Origin: an uncultured Bacilli bacterium
Lineage (GTDB): Bacteria > Bacillota_I > Bacilli_A > RF39 > UBA660
Assembly: GCA_934167485.1 (NCBI GenBank)
Contig: CAKPKL010000003.1
Coordinates: 74,124 to 138,123 of the forward strand
DNA length: 64,000 nucleotides
Direction of reading: 5' to 3'
The notes beneath the pieces were generated by a model that ran no database searches, was not told where the DNA came from, and was given only the letters and a program-made list of their open reading frames with translations. Of the stretch, positions 55,116 to 63,868 are shown one piece after another. Positions within the stretch are counted from its first letter, which is position 1, and each line of letters starts with the position of its first letter. The position numbers and the translations under genes were made by a program.

Positions 55116-56092
55116 ATTTTAAAATCCTCATATAATCTAACTATTAATTCATCAATATTTCCACTATCTATATCTATATCTACTATTGATATTTTTGACG
55201 ATAAATAATTTATAAAACTACTTATTTCTGTTTTTCTAATATCTATTATATATTCCATGCCTTCTTTTATTTTATTACTTTTTACTATATAATCTCTTTT
55301 TATATCTACTTTATCTTTAGTTTTTACAGTTATTTTTCTTAAATAATCATAGTTCTTTTTTAATTTATCTAGAGTTCCATCATATAGTACTTTACCTCTA
55401 CCAATAAGTATTATTCTTTTAGCAAGCGCTTCTATGTCACTCATATCATGTGTTGTAAGTATTACTGTAACTTTATTTTGTTTATTTATTTTCTTTATAA
55501 ATTCCCTAACTATTTTCTTAGATACTGCATCAAGACCTATAGTAGGTTCATCTAAAAATAATAATTCAGGTTTATGAAGAAGGGATGCTGCTATTTCACA
55601 TCTCATTCTACTACCTAGACTTAATTGTCTTACAGGAATATTAATTATATCCTTAAGATTTAACATATCAACTAATTCATTTAATGTTTTTTTATACTCA
55701 TCATTGTCTAATTTATAAATATCTTTTAATAAATTAAATGAATCAATAGCTGGTATATCCCACCACAACTGACTTCTTTGTCCAAAGACTACACCAATAG
55801 ATGAAACATATTTTTTTCTATCTTTCCATGGAATTTGTTTTTTTATTAAAACATTTCCACTATCTGGAACTAGTATTCCAGATAATATCTTAATAGTAGT
55901 AGATTTTCCAGCACCGTTAGGTCCAATATATCCCACTATTTCACCTTTTTTAATAGAAAATGATATATCATCTATTGCTTTAATATATTTATATTTTCTA
56001 CTAAAGAAAGTTTTTAAAGTACCAAATTTACCAACAAATTTTAAAGGCACTTTAAAAGTTTTACATATGTGCTTTACCTCGATGAATGACAT
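55112..56092 (-). CDS. ABC-2 exporter ATPase
   Basis: 326 aa, with YIGPNGAGKSTTIKILSG (Walker A), VRQLSLGSRMRCEIAASLL (signature) and LLFLDEPTIGLDAVS. The ~70-residue extension at the N- and C-terminal ends is typical of the DUF990-linked ATPases. GGAGAGGAG precedes the start. Its mRNA has a leader of about 130 bases with a terminator-like hairpin. Confidence 0.92.
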   Translation of the reverse strand: MSFIEVKHICKTFKVPLKFVGKFGTLKTFFSRKYKYIKAIDDISFSIKKGEIVGYIGPNGAGKSTTIKILSGILVPDSGNVLIKKQIPWKDRKKYVSSIGVVFGQRSQLWWDIPAIDSFNLLKDIYKLDNDEYKKTLNELVDMLNLKDIINIPVRQLSLGSRMRCEIAASLLHKPELLFLDEPTIGLDAVSKKIVREFIKKINKQNKVTVILTTHDMSDIEALAKRIILIGRGKVLYDGTLDKLKKNYDYLRKITVKTKDKVDIKRDYIVKSNKIKEGMEYIIDIRKTEISSFINYLSSKISIVDIDIDSGNIDELIVRLYEDFKI

Positions 56093-56111
56093 TTTATCAA
56101 CTCCTCTCCAA

Positions 56112-56212
56112 GCAAAGAATCAACAAAATGTATTAATATATCATGAATAACGCAAAAAACCACATATTTCTATGTAGTAAATCTAGATGTTTATAAATTG
56201 TAGATTCTTTGC
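56112..56212 (-). promoter_or_regulatory. Structured leader of the ABC-2 exporter operon
   Basis: On the minus strand GCAAAGAATC (56203-56212) can pair with GATTCTTTGC (56112-56121) or with GTGGTTTTTTGC. The latter also ends the terminator-like hairpin CTACATA-GAAA-TATGTGG plus TTTTTT (56154-56177). The alternatives look mutually exclusive. The ligand or trigger is unknown and it may prove to be a simple terminator. Confidence 0.45.
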
Positions 56213-56226
56213 AAAACGTCTTTTAA

Positions 56227-56270
56227 AATATATAATAAAAAATTAAGAAAGTCAATACATATTTCTTAAT
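56227..56270 (-). promoter_or_regulatory. Exporter promoter inside the P5 terminator
   Basis: TTGACT (56250-56255), 17 nt, TATATT (56227-56232). The -35 lies in the loop of the hairpin AATTAAGAAA/TTTCTTAATT that, with TTTT, ends P5. Confidence 0.65.
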
Positions 56271-56273
56271 TTT

Positions 56274-58205
56274 TTAAATATTTAAACTGTAAGGATCATT
56301 TGCAGTGCCATTACCACTCGTTACGTATACATTTTTTGATAATGTAATAACTGGACGAACTGCAAGCCATGTGCCGGATACATAAGTGGTACGTGCAATT
56401 CCAGAAGTGTCTATGTAGGATAATGCAGTTGGTGAAGTTATTGATGATTTATTCATATACCAATATGAAACATTTAAATCATTTCCCGTATACATCTCTC
56501 CCCAACTTGGCAAGATAACTTTAAATGCTATTTCCATATCTTCTTCAAGTTTACTATAATCTTTTTCATAACCATTTACAGTCACTTTTTCTAATTTCGA
56601 TATTATCATATCTTTTGATTTTTCATCATACCAATTATAAAAACTATTTGTCGCATTGTTTAAATAGTATGGTAAGTTTTCTCCTGTGTTAACGATAAAT
56701 TCTCCTTCGCCTTCCATTAAGTCAAATTTATTGTGATTTGGACAAGCATTTGAGTAAAAATTGTATGGGTCTAACCCACTCTCGCCATACTTTTTTTCTG
56801 GAGAATACAGACAACTAGCCATACCATCACCTGAGTCTATACTATAAAATGGTACATAAATTTTATTTGATAAAGCTATGGTATTTGGTAAATTTCTTAA
56901 TACATCTGCTCTTTCTACTTTTATACTTCCATCACTGTTTATGTTTACTATTCTATATCTTATCTTTGATGTATTTGTTTTATTACTTACTTTATTTATA
57001 TATGTTTCATTTATTTCTGTTACATATGGATTATTTGATTCATCTAAGTATACATAATCTCCTACTTTACCTAAATTAAGTTTGGTGTTTTCTTTTAAAT
57101 TTCTTTCACTACTTAATATGTATGGGTTATCTCTCGTTCCTTTTCCACTCTTTACTAGTACATTATCTTTTATACTTATTACCGGGCGAACTCCAAGTCC
57201 ACTTCCGTTTGTATTATAATCTTTTGATAATTTACTTGGATTATTATAATATGTTTGCCAATTCTTGTTGGATGCTGTGTTATTCGGAGTTATAAGCCAA
57301 GATAATTCATCTTCATCTAGATATGATCCTCCATCTTGAATTGTACTAGCGTCTTTTGCATATATATAATCTTCATATGTTAATAATCCTACTTTTTCTG
57401 TTACTTTATTTGTACATGTTGTCATCTTTGTATATGAATCTGGTGTTACATCCACAGGATCTATACAAAATTCTGTATCTTTAATTAAGTCTGTTCTCTC
57501 TAACTTACTATAGAAATATTCGTTTAACCATTTCTTTATCCAAGATGAGTTCCATTCATTTGTTGTTCCATAAGCAATTGAAGTTAATGATACAGGTGAT
57601 ACTAACTTAATTGTATTATTTGTATCATTTGTCTCTACTACTTCCCATAGTTGTCCTGAGTATAGTACATAATTATTCATAGTAAGTTGTTCTTCTTTTG
57701 TTCCATATATTTTATTTACTGTATTTCCATTTACTACTACATTTTTCTTTATATGTTTTGTATCACTTTCTATTAATGATTTTAATGTTTTATAATTGCC
57801 TATAAAATCTCTTCCTTCATAATAGAATTCATAATCTATTCCATTTGTGTATACAAATACTTTTTTACTTTCATCTTCATCTGTATTTTGTACATATCCT
57901 TTACTTTTTAATTCTCTTATTGTTATTTCACTTGGAGTTGATTTATTATTCATTTGATATTCTGATGTCACATATAATTCTGCAGCATGTTCTATATTCT
58001 CTATACTTCTTTCTTTTGCCGCTACTTTACTATCCTTTATTATATCTAATACTATTGGGGTTGCAATTAAAGCAATAATAGCTAGTATTACTATAACTGC
58101 TAAAAGTTCTATTAATGTAAATCCTTTTTTCATATTTTTCTTCTTTCTATTTATACTTCCAAGTAAGGTTATTGTATAACTAGATACCCTGTTATTTTTA
58201 TTCAT
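56274..58205 (-). CDS. Pilin-like surface protein P5 with two lectin-like domains
   Basis: 643 aa from the MNKNNRVSS start (58205); the internal MKKGF ATG is at 58133. Here the leader is in frame (24 residues before MKKG). Domains follow the P4 plan: class III helix, linker, then two DUF6273-type domains ending GLGVRPVISI and LAVRPVITL. Differences from P4 cluster at DNA 57195-57287 and 56361-56455. A longer frame to 58268 would start within the promoter and is unlikely. Confidence 0.8.
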   Translation of the reverse strand: MNKNNRVSSYTITLLGSINRKKKNMKKGFTLIELLAVIVILAIIALIATPIVLDIIKDSKVAAKERSIENIEHAAELYVTSEYQMNNKSTPSEITIRELKSKGYVQNTDEDESKKVFVYTNGIDYEFYYEGRDFIGNYKTLKSLIESDTKHIKKNVVVNGNTVNKIYGTKEEQLTMNNYVLYSGQLWEVVETNDTNNTIKLVSPVSLTSIAYGTTNEWNSSWIKKWLNEYFYSKLERTDLIKDTEFCIDPVDVTPDSYTKMTTCTNKVTEKVGLLTYEDYIYAKDASTIQDGGSYLDEDELSWLITPNNTASNKNWQTYYNNPSKLSKDYNTNGSGLGVRPVISIKDNVLVKSGKGTRDNPYILSSERNLKENTKLNLGKVGDYVYLDESNNPYVTEINETYINKVSNKTNTSKIRYRIVNINSDGSIKVERADVLRNLPNTIALSNKIYVPFYSIDSGDGMASCLYSPEKKYGESGLDPYNFYSNACPNHNKFDLMEGEGEFIVNTGENLPYYLNNATNSFYNWYDEKSKDMIISKLEKVTVNGYEKDYSKLEEDMEIAFKVILPSWGEMYTGNDLNVSYWYMNKSSITSPTALSYIDTSGIARTTYVSGTWLAVRPVITLSKNVYVTSGNGTANDPYSLNI

Positions 58206-58239
58206 CTTTATCCCTACTTTCTTATTTTCAACTATACTC

Positions 58240-58272
58240 ATTATACTAAAAAAAGATTGAAATTTCAATCCT
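58240..58272 (-). promoter_or_regulatory. P5 promoter inside the terminator of the kinase-like gene
   Basis: TTGAAA (58263-58268), 17 nt, TATAAT (58240-58245), overlapping the hairpin GATTGAAATTTCAATC plus TTTTTTT on the minus strand. Confidence 0.7.
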
Positions 58273-58273
58273 T

Positions 58274-59023
58274 TTATAAACCTCTTAATTTTTTTAATTT
58301 ATAATCTTCTTCTTTTATAGATTCTTCTAATTCCTCTAAATTAGTAGCTTTTTTATAATTTTCAAAATCTAGGCCGATTATTTTGTTTAATCTACTAATT
58401 AAATAAAATTTAATATTTTCAATCATTGTAGAATAATTATACTTAATATCATCATCAAATTTCATAAGAAATTTATCAAAATCTATTAAATTAATTACAT
58501 TAGTACCCTTATCTATTAAAAAATTACTTGAATGTACGTCTTTATAAAGAATACCATTATCTAATAATTCCTTTAATATTTTTAAAACTTCTAAATATAT
58601 TTCTGTTGGAATTTTAGTTAATTTGTTTTGCTCAAAATGAGAAAGTAATGTTTCGCTATTACCATAATATGGTATTTCTTGACCTATTACTTTATTTTCT
58701 ATTGTTACTATTCCTGTTGGAAAACTTGTAAGCAAAATATTCTTTTGCCTTTTTTCTAACAAATCTACTAAGTCATCATCATTATATGCTGTATATTTAT
58801 AATTCATATAATCAGCATAAACTCTTCTAGCTAATTTTGGATTGTTTTTATCTAAAAAAATATGAACTCCATTGTCTATACCATCTGATGAAGATTCCTT
58901 ACTACTAAGAACAAAACTACCTATATTATTATATAAATCACTAGTATTATCAAAATGAATATTTTTTATATTCCTAAATTCTTTTCCTTTAGAATTAATA
59001 AATCCTTTTTTTACACTATACAT
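58274..59023 (-). CDS. Protein-kinase-like fold protein
   Basis: 249 aa. LYKDVHSSNFLIDKGTNVINLIDFDKF has the layout of the catalytic loop (HxD..N replaced by DVHSSN) and the metal-binding DFD of kinase-like enzymes such as ABC1/APH. A glycine-rich loop is not obvious in the N-terminal lobe. Phosphorylation of a small molecule or protein is possible but unproven. It precedes P5 by a terminator, and follows ackA by seven bases. Confidence 0.6.
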   Translation of the reverse strand: MYSVKKGFINSKGKEFRNIKNIHFDNTSDLYNNIGSFVLSSKESSSDGIDNGVHIFLDKNNPKLARRVYADYMNYKYTAYNDDDLVDLLEKRQKNILLTSFPTGIVTIENKVIGQEIPYYGNSETLLSHFEQNKLTKIPTEIYLEVLKILKELLDNGILYKDVHSSNFLIDKGTNVINLIDFDKFLMKFDDDIKYNYSTMIENIKFYLISRLNKIIGLDFENYKKATNLEELEESIKEEDYKLKKLRGL

Positions 59024-59030
59024 ATTCCAC

Positions 59031-60266
59031 CTATTTTACTAATTTCTTTTGTTTATTTTCTGTTATTTTAGAAAGTCTATATGCATCTTTTAGGATTATA
59101 TACTCTTCATTTGTTGGTATTACCATTACTTTTGTTTTAGAATCATCTGTAGTTATTACACCTGTTTGATATTTTTTAAACTTAGCTATATTATCGTTCA
59201 TTTCTTTATTTAATTTTACACCTAATGCATGTGACATAGAATTAACTAAATCTTCTCTTATTGAAGAAACATTCTCACCTATACCAGCTGTAAATATAAT
59301 AGCATCTACATTACCATCTAGTTTAAAATAATAACTTCCTATGTAATCTTTTATTGATTCCCTTAACTTAGCAATAGCAAGTTTGGCATCTTCATTACCA
59401 TTTTTAGCAAGTTCTTCATTATCTCTAAAATCATTTTTACCAGATAATCCTTTTAAACCACTATTTTTATTTAAAATACTATTTACTTGATTAACAGTTA
59501 AATGTCTTCTCTCACACAAATATGGTATTATTGATGGATCAATATCCCCTGAACGAGTACCCATTACTACACCTGCTAAAGGTGTCATTCCCATTGATGT
59601 AGCATAACACTTACCATCTTTAATACAAGCTACACTAGCTCCACTACCTATATGGCAAATAATTAAATTAACATTTTCTTTATTTAATTCTTTTTGCATA
59701 TATCTAGTTATATACTTATAACTAGTTCCATGAAATCCATATCTTCTAACATGATCTTTATGATAAAACTCTTTAGGTATAGCATACATAAATTCTTCTT
59801 TAGGCATTGTTTGATTAAATGCTGTATCAAAAACAGCTACTTGAGGTACTTTTGGTAAATATCTCTTAATTGCAAATATTGCAGCTAATTCTCCAGGATG
59901 ATGAAGTGGTCCTAAAACAGTTAAATCTTTTATGTCTTTTAAAACCTTTTCATCTATTAATACTGAATCGGAATATATTTCTCCACCATGTAAAATCCTA
60001 TTACCTACACCATGTATTTCATCTAATGTTTTTATAAGTTGATTAGAAAGTAATTCATTTAACATAGTTTGTACTGCTCCTGTATGGTCAGTTATAACTT
60101 TTTTACCTTCTATTTTTTTACCATTAAACTTTAAAGAATAACAACTTTCTTCTTCACCAATTCTCTCTACTACACCATTTACAATTTCTATTTCATTCGG
60201 CATTCCATATAGACTGAATTTAAGTGAAGAACTTCCTGCATTTATAATTAAAATTTTTTCATCCAT
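59031..60266 (-). CDS. ackA: Acetate kinase
   Basis: 411 aa. INAGSSSLKFSLY (phosphate 1), RVVHG-like RILHGGEIY, FDTAFNQTMP, HIGSGASVACIKDG, and GMTPLAGVVMGTRSGDIDP are in AckA order. It makes ATP from acetyl phosphate, so fermentation to acetate is likely. GGGGGAAAG precedes the start. Confidence 0.97.
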   Translation of the reverse strand: MDEKILIINAGSSSLKFSLYGMPNEIEIVNGVVERIGEEESCYSLKFNGKKIEGKKVITDHTGAVQTMLNELLSNQLIKTLDEIHGVGNRILHGGEIYSDSVLIDEKVLKDIKDLTVLGPLHHPGELAAIFAIKRYLPKVPQVAVFDTAFNQTMPKEEFMYAIPKEFYHKDHVRRYGFHGTSYKYITRYMQKELNKENVNLIICHIGSGASVACIKDGKCYATSMGMTPLAGVVMGTRSGDIDPSIIPYLCERRHLTVNQVNSILNKNSGLKGLSGKNDFRDNEELAKNGNEDAKLAIAKLRESIKDYIGSYYFKLDGNVDAIIFTAGIGENVSSIREDLVNSMSHALGVKLNKEMNDNIAKFKKYQTGVITTDDSKTKVMVIPTNEEYIILKDAYRLSKITENKQKKLVK

Positions 60267-60326
60267 AACACTTTCCCCCTTCTGAAATTGTTATTATATT
60301 ACTACGTTATATCATTTTTGTCAAAT

Positions 60327-60362
60327 CAAAAAAAATAAATTCATTTTACATGAATTTATTCA
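60327..60362 (-). terminator. yneF terminator
   Basis: AATAAATTCAT/ATGAATTTATT hairpin, then TTTTTT on the minus strand. Confidence 0.75.
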
Positions 60363-60552
60363 TTGATTTCATCATTTGATTAACTTGTTTTTGACTAGGA
60401 GTTCTTCCCATTTGACTCATCATAGCCTTTATCATTTGTTCATTTATTGGTGGATTCTTTTTTAAATATTTTTTCATATAAAATCTAGCTAAAAAGAATC
60501 CTAAAATAGCTCCTATTACTAAACCTATTAATATATATACTATATCTATCAT
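60346..60552 (-). CDS. yneF: YneF family (UPF0154) membrane protein
   Basis: 68 aa. One N-terminal helix (VYILIGLVIGAILGFFLARF) is followed by KKYLKKNPPINEQMIKAMMS and QMGRTPSQKQVNQMMKSM, the UPF0154 signature. The function is unknown and the family is nearly universal in Bacilli, which supports the placement of the organism. Confidence 0.93.
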   Translation of the reverse strand: MIDIVYILIGLVIGAILGFFLARFYMKKYLKKNPPINEQMIKAMMSQMGRTPSQKQVNQMMKSMNKFM

Positions 60553-60607
60553 ACTATCTTCCTTTCATACCTATATTTTACTATATTAAACTTTATTTTT
60601 CAAGTAA

Positions 60608-60985
60608 TTACTTAAATTTACTTTTAAGCCAAAAGTATTCATTACCTTCAAAATTACAAATAAATATATTTTTGTTATAAATATAAAATATACATAAAAT
60701 TTCTCTTAAGTATTTATCACTATTTATAACACAACAACTTTTTCTTATTTCAAAATAATTATATTTATCTAAATAGAATTTATTATTTTCATATTTTAAA
60801 CTATATTTACTTTTTACATAGTGTGTTAATGAATCAGTATCAAATAAATTACAAATATTATAATATAAACTCATACCATAACTATAATTTTCTCGTTTCA
60901 TAGTCTTTAATTTATATAACATTTCAAATAAATATTCATCATTATTTTTAAAATAATTATCTTTTATAATAAATAAATAGTACAT
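60608..60985 (-). CDS. Unknown Tyr/Asn/Cys-rich protein
   Basis: 125 aa with eight cysteine or tyrosine clusters, no helix long enough to span a membrane, and no known motif. GGTGG precedes the start. It lies between dacF and yneF and I recognise no family. Confidence 0.5.
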   Translation of the reverse strand: MYYLFIIKDNYFKNNDEYLFEMLYKLKTMKRENYSYGMSLYYNICNLFDTDSLTHYVKSKYSLKYENNKFYLDKYNYFEIRKSCCVINSDKYLREILCIFYIYNKNIFICNFEGNEYFWLKSKFK

Positions 60986-61017
60986 GTAACCACCATTATT
61001 ATTATAAATTAACTAGA

Positions 61018-62178
61018 CTATTTTTTATGTCGTATTTTGTAAACAACAAAAATTACTAAAATAGATAGCCCAATTATAATATATAAAGCATAATTATAAT
61101 ACTTTATCTTTTTATCTAAATATACATCAAATGTATAAAGAACTTCATTATTGTATATTACGTTAACTTTTCCAAGATTAGTACCTTGTTTTATTTTTTT
61201 TGTAATTTTATCAATACCTTTATATTCATAAGTTATTTTACTTAAATCTACACTATTTAAAAGATACATATCTTTAGTTTCTTTAGAATATATTTTATAT
61301 ACCTTTTCACGACTACCCTTAATAGGTATTTCATAAATAAATTGATTATTTTTTAAAATCGTTTTATAACTATAATTACTAGAATAATATTCATATAAAT
61401 CAAGTGCATCTTGTATATGATATGGATAATTAGTATCAGATGCAAGAGTTACTAAAAGATAATCTACACCATTTATATTAGACGTACTAGCAAGGCAAAG
61501 TCCTGCTTCATATGTAAATCCAGTTTTTGCTCCATTAATTACACTAAAATCTATGTTATAGTTTTTACTTGTAGAAACTAATGTTTTATTGATTTTTTTA
61601 TTTATACTTTCTATATAGTATTCGTTAGTCTCAAATATTTTTTTAAATGTATCATTTTTTAAACTATACTTAAGAATAATTGCCATATCATAGGCAGTTG
61701 AATAATTATTTTCACTATCCATACCAATAGGATTATCAAATTTAGAATTAGATACTCCTATTTTTTTTACTTCATCATTCATTAAAATAGAAAAATCATT
61801 TATGCTACCACTAGTTGAAATTGCAAGTGCTTGTGCTGCATCACCAGCTGATGGAAGCATTAAAGCATAAAGTAATTCTTCTAAAGTTAATTTATCTCCA
61901 ACTTTAAGTCCTACTTTAGCATACCCTTCTAAATTTTCTAACATAACACTTGTAACATTTACTTCTTTGTCTAAAGTTTCTACATTATCTAATACTGTAA
62001 TAGCTGTAACTATTTTAGTTAAAGATGCGATTGGTAATTGTTCTTTTTCTTCTTTTTTATATATTATACTATCATCATTCATATTATACATTATTGCGCT
62101 TTTAGAATTAATTTCTATAGCACTTACTATACCAATATTAATAACAAATAAACTTATTATCAATATTACCTTTTTCAT
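61018..62178 (-). CDS. D-alanyl-D-alanine carboxypeptidase (DacF-like)
   Basis: 386 aa from the ATG at 62178 (GTAGGTGG upstream). A signal peptide (to about residue 18) precedes the PBP5-type domain with PIASLTKIVTAI (SxxK) and GAKTGFTYEAG (KTG); the middle motif reads LPSAGDAAQ, where relatives usually have SGN or SAN. A C-terminal domain and helix (about 355-378) anchor it. It trims peptidoglycan stem peptides. Confidence 0.9.
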   Translation of the reverse strand: MKKVILIISLFVINIGIVSAIEINSKSAIMYNMNDDSIIYKKEEKEQLPIASLTKIVTAITVLDNVETLDKEVNVTSVMLENLEGYAKVGLKVGDKLTLEELLYALMLPSAGDAAQALAISTSGSINDFSILMNDEVKKIGVSNSKFDNPIGMDSENNYSTAYDMAIILKYSLKNDTFKKIFETNEYYIESINKKINKTLVSTSKNYNIDFSVINGAKTGFTYEAGLCLASTSNINGVDYLLVTLASDTNYPYHIQDALDLYEYYSSNYSYKTILKNNQFIYEIPIKGSREKVYKIYSKETKDMYLLNSVDLSKITYEYKGIDKITKKIKQGTNLGKVNVIYNNEVLYTFDVYLDKKIKYYNYALYIIIGLSILVIFVVYKIRHKK

Positions 62179-62196
62179 ATTACCACCTACCATAAT

Positions 62197-62238
62197 ATAA
62201 TAACAAAAAAAGGATTATTAATCAATCCTTTATCTATA
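62197..62238 (-). promoter_or_regulatory. dacF promoter inside the P6 terminator
   Basis: TTGATT (62220-62225), 17 nt, TATTAT (62197-62202). The -35 sits in the loop of AAAGGATT/AATCCTTT, which with TTTT ends P6. Confidence 0.65.
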
Positions 62239-63753
62239 ATATTCTAATTCAATATTACTAGGTGTTATACTAGTATTCACACTTATCACACTTGTATTTT
62301 TATTTATTGAAAGTTTTGGTAATTCTAAAGTTTGTTCTATAGGATTTTGCAAAACATAATTAGCATACATATTCTTATTATTGTCTAACCATGTTTTCAT
62401 TTCATTTAAATTATTAAAATTCCAATATGTATCACAATTATAAAAACCAATACCAGTTCCTTCTATATTTGTTATTCCAAACCTTTTTTTATCTGAATAA
62501 TTATTTAATACAATAGTATTAGGTTTAGCTATTTCATTTGAATTCAAAATGGATAATAAAGTTGGAAAATAATTATCTGTCCAATTTAAAATATTATTTA
62601 TATTTAATTTTTTCACACGTCTTACAACTTTTTTATTTTTAAAATCTATATAATCAGAATATTCTCCTATACTTCTTAATGGTTCATCTAAATATATATT
62701 TGTTATTGTCTCTTTATACGGTTCATACTCTGTCGCTTTATTTCCTATTTCCATTTGTATATTACTTGCGAATAAAGAACCTTGATAATCTTTATGATAT
62801 ATCATAATCTCACCTTTACTGTAATTTGAAATAGTATTTAAAACCTCCACAATCCCAGGACCATATGTTATTCGCTTTTGTTCATTTGCTTTTTGATAAC
62901 TAGTTATATCAGATGTTCTTATTCCAATACCATTACCTTGATATTGATAAATCAAAAATGCGGAATCATCACCTGTAATTAAATCAAAGGAAATTGTTAC
63001 TGCTTGTCCTAAATAGTTTCTTAGTGTCTCCCAAGTTGGAAAGACAGTATACTGGCCTTTTTCTTTATAAAATCCGTTATCTTTTTTTTCTATATTTGCT
63101 CCTTTCCAAAAACTAGAATTCTCATAATTAAACAAATTCTTTCCAGTTACTTTTATTGGTATTACATATTTTCCTACATTACTACATGCATCTAATCCAT
63201 AACTAGAGCAATTATCTTGTGTTACTAAATCGCCTACACTTTCTATATCTACTGGTATATCTGGAGTTGGTGTTCCATTTTGAATACTATTTCCATATAT
63301 CCTATAATTTTCTATTTCTGTTGTTTTATTGTTATCTATTAATATATTTGTTCCATTTACTGTTATAAGACCTGTATTATTACATGTAAACTTATTATTT
63401 TCTTTTATACAGTTATATCCTTTTATTATGATGTTTTCGAATGTTGCACCATCTTCATTTACTATTATTCTTCCTCTATCCGGCATATCTCCTTTTACAC
63501 TTAAGACTTTTCCATTATATGTACATTTTCCATCATAACAATTATATATAATTTCTTCTTTTTCTTTACCATCTAATACTAAATCTGAATATTCTAACAA
63601 AGCTGCTTTTTCTATATTTTTCATTGTTGCTTCCACAGATGATTGTTTTACTGAATCTATTATATCTAATACTATTGGAGTAGCAATTAATGCGATAATT
63701 GCGAGTATTACTATAACTGCTAAAAGTTCTATTAGGGTAAATCCTTTTTTCAT
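62230..63753 (-). CDS. Pilin-like surface protein P6 with phage-tail-like passenger
   Basis: 507 aa from the MKKGF ATG (63753). It has the same N-terminal ~200 residues as P3 (class III helix, cysteine linker, YGNSIQNGTPTPDIPV, VTGKNLFN), a different central module (DNA 62730-63130), and the same C-terminal module. The leader ATG at 63835 is out of frame because of a run of ten G. The start at 63753 therefore gives the protein as sequenced. Likely a surface adhesin, with P3 as its exchange partner. Confidence 0.8.
   Translation of the reverse strand: MKKGFTLIELLAVIVILAIIALIATPIVLDIIDSVKQSSVEATMKNIEKAALLEYSDLVLDGKEKEEIIYNCYDGKCTYNGKVLSVKGDMPDRGRIIVNEDGATFENIIIKGYNCIKENNKFTCNNTGLITVNGTNILIDNNKTTEIENYRIYGNSIQNGTPTPDIPVDIESVGDLVTQDNCSSYGLDACSNVGKYVIPIKVTGKNLFNYENSSFWKGANIEKKDNGFYKEKGQYTVFPTWETLRNYLGQAVTISFDLITGDDSAFLIYQYQGNGIGIRTSDITSYQKANEQKRITYGPGIVEVLNTISNYSKGEIMIYHKDYQGSLFASNIQMEIGNKATEYEPYKETITNIYLDEPLRSIGEYSDYIDFKNKKVVRRVKKLNINNILNWTDNYFPTLLSILNSNEIAKPNTIVLNNYSDKKRFGITNIEGTGIGFYNCDTYWNFNNLNEMKTWLDNNKNMYANYVLQNPIEQTLELPKLSINKNTSVISVNTSITPSNIELEYYR
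62318..62669. repeat. 352-bp block identical to 22551-22902 (P6/P3)
   Basis: Counterpart of the P3 block, on the same strand and coding for the same C-terminal module. Confidence 0.85.
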
Positions 63754-63799
63754 ATTATTCTTCTTTCTAATTATACTTTCAGGTAAAGCTATTGTATAA

Positions 63800-63835
63800 C
63801 TAGATACCCCCCCCCCAGGCCTTATTTTTATTCAT
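63800..63835 (-). other. Out-of-frame leader frame upstream of P6
   Basis: Starts ATG AAT AAA AAT and reads MNKNKAWGGGI before TAG. With nine or twelve G in its tract it would continue as VSSYTIALPESIIRKKNN and join P6 in frame, as it does in P5. Confidence 0.55.
63807..63816 (-). repeat. Homopolymer of ten G in the P6 leader
   Basis: C10 on the plus strand, in DNA where G and C are rare. It lies within the leader frame and could slip during replication. Confidence 0.8.
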
Positions 63836-63868
63836 ATTTTTACCCTCTTTCTTATTTTTACTATATTA

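Noticed and set aside
57845..58078. Plus-strand reading frame opposite P5, rich in Leu, Tyr and Phe; similar frames at 38167-38472, 56849-57079 and 37207-37392
   Set aside because: They are antisense shadows of the pilin helix and domain codons in AT-rich DNA, without ribosome sites.
36683..58205. Diversity-generating retroelement acting on P4 and P5
   Set aside because: No reverse transcriptase or template repeat is visible here and differences are not limited to adenines. It is kept only as a testable idea in the findings.
58206..58268. Extended N-terminus of P5 (MKFQSFFSIM...)
   Set aside because: It would start within the promoter and terminator hairpin and has no ribosome site.
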